Source of the DNA: DATGKK01 sp035294725
Lineage (GTDB): Bacteria; Actinomycetota; Acidimicrobiia; Acidimicrobiales; Bog-793
Assembly: GCA_035294725.1 (NCBI GenBank)
Contig: DATGKK010000045.1
Location: forward strand, 1-25,569
DNA length: 25,569 bases
Reading direction: 5' to 3'
Numbering within the stretch: the stretch's first letter is position 1; every line of letters begins with the position of its first letter. The position numbers and the translations under genes were made by a program. Under the pieces are notes generated by a model. It saw nothing but the letters and a program-made list of their open reading frames with translations. It was not told the origin of the DNA and ran no database searches. Of this stretch, positions 24,037-25,569 are shown in pieces.

Positions 24037-25514
24037 GCTGGATCGAGCGGGGAGCTGCCGCCATCGCGGCCGCGGTGAGGGCCGGCGAGGTCACCGCGCG
24101 GGCGGTGGTGGAGGAGTCCCTCGCCCGGATCGCCGAGACCGAGGAGCAGCTCCACTGCTTCCACACGACGCTGCCCGACGAGGCCCGCCGCGACGCCGAT
24201 GCCATTGACGAGGCGGTGCGCGCCGGGCGGGAGGTCGGCAGCCTCGCCGGGGTGCCGGTGGCGCTCAAGGACAACCTCTGCACCCGGGGGGTGGAGACCA
24301 CCTGCTCCTCGCGCATCCTCGAGGGCTGGAAGCCTCCCTACGACGCGACCGTCGTGGCCCGGCTTCGCGCCGCCGGTGCGGTCGTCGTCGGCAAGACCAA
24401 CCTCGACGAGTTCGCCATGGGCTCGTCGACGGAGAACTCCGCCTTCGGCCCCACCCGCAACCCGTGGGACCTCGACCGGGTGCCGGGCGGCTCCTCCGGC
24501 GGCAGCGCGGCCGCCGTGGCGGCGGGGATCGTGCCCCTCGCCTACGGCTCCGACACGGGAGGGTCGATCCGCCAGCCCGCCTCGTTCTGCGGCGTGGTCG
24601 GCCTGAAGCCGACCTACGGGCTCGTCTCGAGGTACGGCCTCATCGCCTTCGCGAGCTCGCTCGACCAGATCGGCCCCTTCGCCTGCACGGTGGCCGACGC
24701 CACGCTCGGGCTCGAGGCCGTCGCCGGCGAGGACCCGATGGACTCGACCTCGCTCGGCGGGAGGGCGCCGTCGCTGCGGCTCGAGCTCGGCGGGGGAGTC
24801 GAGGGGCTGCGGGTCGGCCTCCTCGGCGACTTCGTGAACGACGTCTCGCCCTCGTGCGCGAGGGCGGCGAACGAGGCTGCCGACGCCCTGGCACGGGCCG
24901 GTGCCAAAGTGGACGAGCTCTCGATCCCCGAGGCCCGTCTCGGCCTCCCGGCGTACTACGTGATCGCCCCGGCGGAGGCCTCGTCCAACCTCGCCCGCTA
25001 CGACGGGGTCCGCTACGGCCTTCGAGTGGAGGGGCCGGACGTCGAGTCGATGAACGCCCGCACGCGGGCGGCCGGCTTCGGCAAGGAGGTGAGGCGGCGG
25101 ATCATGATCGGGACCTACGCTCTCTCGGCCGGCTACTACGACGCCTACTACGGGCAGGCCCAGCGGGTCCGCACCCTCATGACGAGGGCCTTCGAGGCGG
25201 CCTACGAGCACTTCGACGTGCTGCTCTCCCCGACAACGCCGTCGGAGGCCTTCCCGATCGGGGCGAAGGTGGCGAACCCGATCGAGATGTACCTCTCGGA
25301 CCTGTGCACCGTCTCGTCGAACCTCACCGGCCACCCCGCGGTCAGCGTGCCGTACGCCCTCGGCGACGAGGGGTTGCCCGTCGGCGTGCAGGTGATGGCC
25401 CCCGCCCTGCACGAGGCCCGCATGCTCAAGGTGGCCGCCGCGCTCGAGGCGGCCGCACCGGCGGGAGCCCGCGCTCCCGTCGCCGTCGGGGGGAGGGCGT
25501 CCCCAATTGCGTGA
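24033..25514 (+). CDS. gatA: Aspartyl/glutamyl-tRNA amidotransferase subunit A
   Basis: GatA releases ammonia from glutamine for transamidation of mischarged tRNA. The product has 493 residues, normal for the family. The amidase-signature triad is complete: Lys79 in GVPVALKDN, Ser154 in PGGSSGGS, and Ser178 in DTGGSIRQP. Further family marks are KTNLDEFAMGSSTENSAFGP (121-140), GLKPTYGLVSRYGLIAFASS and YYDAYYGQAQRVR. The start is GTG at 24033 (GTGA overlap with gatC). The stop lies inside the beginning of gatB. Confidence 0.96.
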   Translation: MSWIERGAAAIAAAVRAGEVTARAVVEESLARIAETEEQLHCFHTTLPDEARRDADAIDEAVRAGREVGSLAGVPVALKDNLCTRGVETTCSSRILEGWKPPYDATVVARLRAAGAVVVGKTNLDEFAMGSSTENSAFGPTRNPWDLDRVPGGSSGGSAAAVAAGIVPLAYGSDTGGSIRQPASFCGVVGLKPTYGLVSRYGLIAFASSLDQIGPFACTVADATLGLEAVAGEDPMDSTSLGGRAPSLRLELGGGVEGLRVGLLGDFVNDVSPSCARAANEAADALARAGAKVDELSIPEARLGLPAYYVIAPAEASSNLARYDGVRYGLRVEGPDVESMNARTRAAGFGKEVRRRIMIGTYALSAGYYDAYYGQAQRVRTLMTRAFEAAYEHFDVLLSPTTPSEAFPIGAKVANPIEMYLSDLCTVSSNLTGHPAVSVPYALGDEGLPVGVQVMAPALHEARMLKVAAALEAAAPAGARAPVAVGGRASPIA

Positions 25515-25569
25515 CGGCTACGAGATGGTCGTCGGCCTCGAGGTCCACTGCGAGCTCGCGACGGCGACG
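25507..25569 (+). CDS. gatB: Aspartyl/glutamyl-tRNA amidotransferase subunit B, first codons (3' end outside window)
   Basis: Twenty-one codons are visible, reading RDGYEMVVGLEVHCELATAT after the start. This matches the GatB N-terminus (DYEVVIGLEVHxEL). TTG 25507 is preferred because GGGGGGAGGG sits about 9 bases upstream and the residues before ATG 25525 are conserved. This gives an 8-bp overlap with gatA. ATG 25525 is the alternative. GatB binds the tRNA acceptor end and performs the kinase and transamidation steps. Confidence 0.88.
   Translation, partial: MRDGYEMVVGLEVHCELATAT

Overview
The window is very GC-rich and densely coding. It uses many GTG starts, and several genes look leaderless or overlap by a GTGA stop/start. 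Gene content (PASTA Ser/Thr kinase, TreS, MurA with an Asp in place of the catalytic Cys, GatCAB, MeaB, SCP2 and (3R)-hydroxyacyl-CoA dehydrogenase proteins) points to an actinobacterium. The class Acidimicrobiia is my best guess, but only by inference. I see no tRNA or rRNA gene, no CRISPR array, no insertion sequence and no phage gene, and no gene-free stretch longer than about 140 bp.

Layout. (1) 1-1350: C-terminal part of a divergent transketolase-like protein, cut by the window edge. (2) 1483-4465: a large secreted right-handed beta-helix protein with a C-terminal IPT/TIG domain. Its signal peptide appears to be split by a one-base frameshift in a GGGG run. (3) 4569-6883, minus strand: murA then meaB, overlapping by 4 bp and facing the beta-helix gene across a strong hairpin terminator. 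(4) 6924-10785, plus strand: glpX, treS and a maltokinase-like gene, all joined by 4-bp overlaps. This is a carbon and trehalose/maltose block. galT (10801-11856, minus) converges on it. (5) 11912-19274, plus: a small four-helix membrane protein, a predicted lipoprotein alpha/beta hydrolase, a cysteine desulfurase, mnmA, ligA, and an Asp-box protein that seems to start at CTG. (6) 19354-21429: a membrane Ser/Thr kinase with four PASTA repeats. (7) 21569-23717: a MFE-2-type short-chain dehydrogenase, a convergent SCP2 protein and an Est30-like carboxylesterase. (8) 23737 to the end: gatC, gatA and the first codons of gatB.

How the genes fit together. The cysteine desulfurase can supply persulfide sulfur to MnmA for tRNA 2-thiolation. 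The order desulfurase, mnmA, ligA, gatCAB resembles a known actinobacterial backbone, here carrying surface/signalling and lipid genes between ligA and gatC. GlpX, TreS and GalT handle hexose phosphates and storage sugars. The maltokinase-like partner of TreS has lost its expected metal-binding Asp. MurA and the PASTA kinase relate to peptidoglycan. MeaB implies a B12-dependent acyl-CoA mutase encoded elsewhere.

Most of the window is ordinary housekeeping. The items most worth a second look are the split signal peptide near 1519, the degenerate maltokinase-like protein, the CTG start at 18063, and the back-to-back leaderless promoters between murA and glpX. I do not see convincing evidence for a wholly new multi-gene system.
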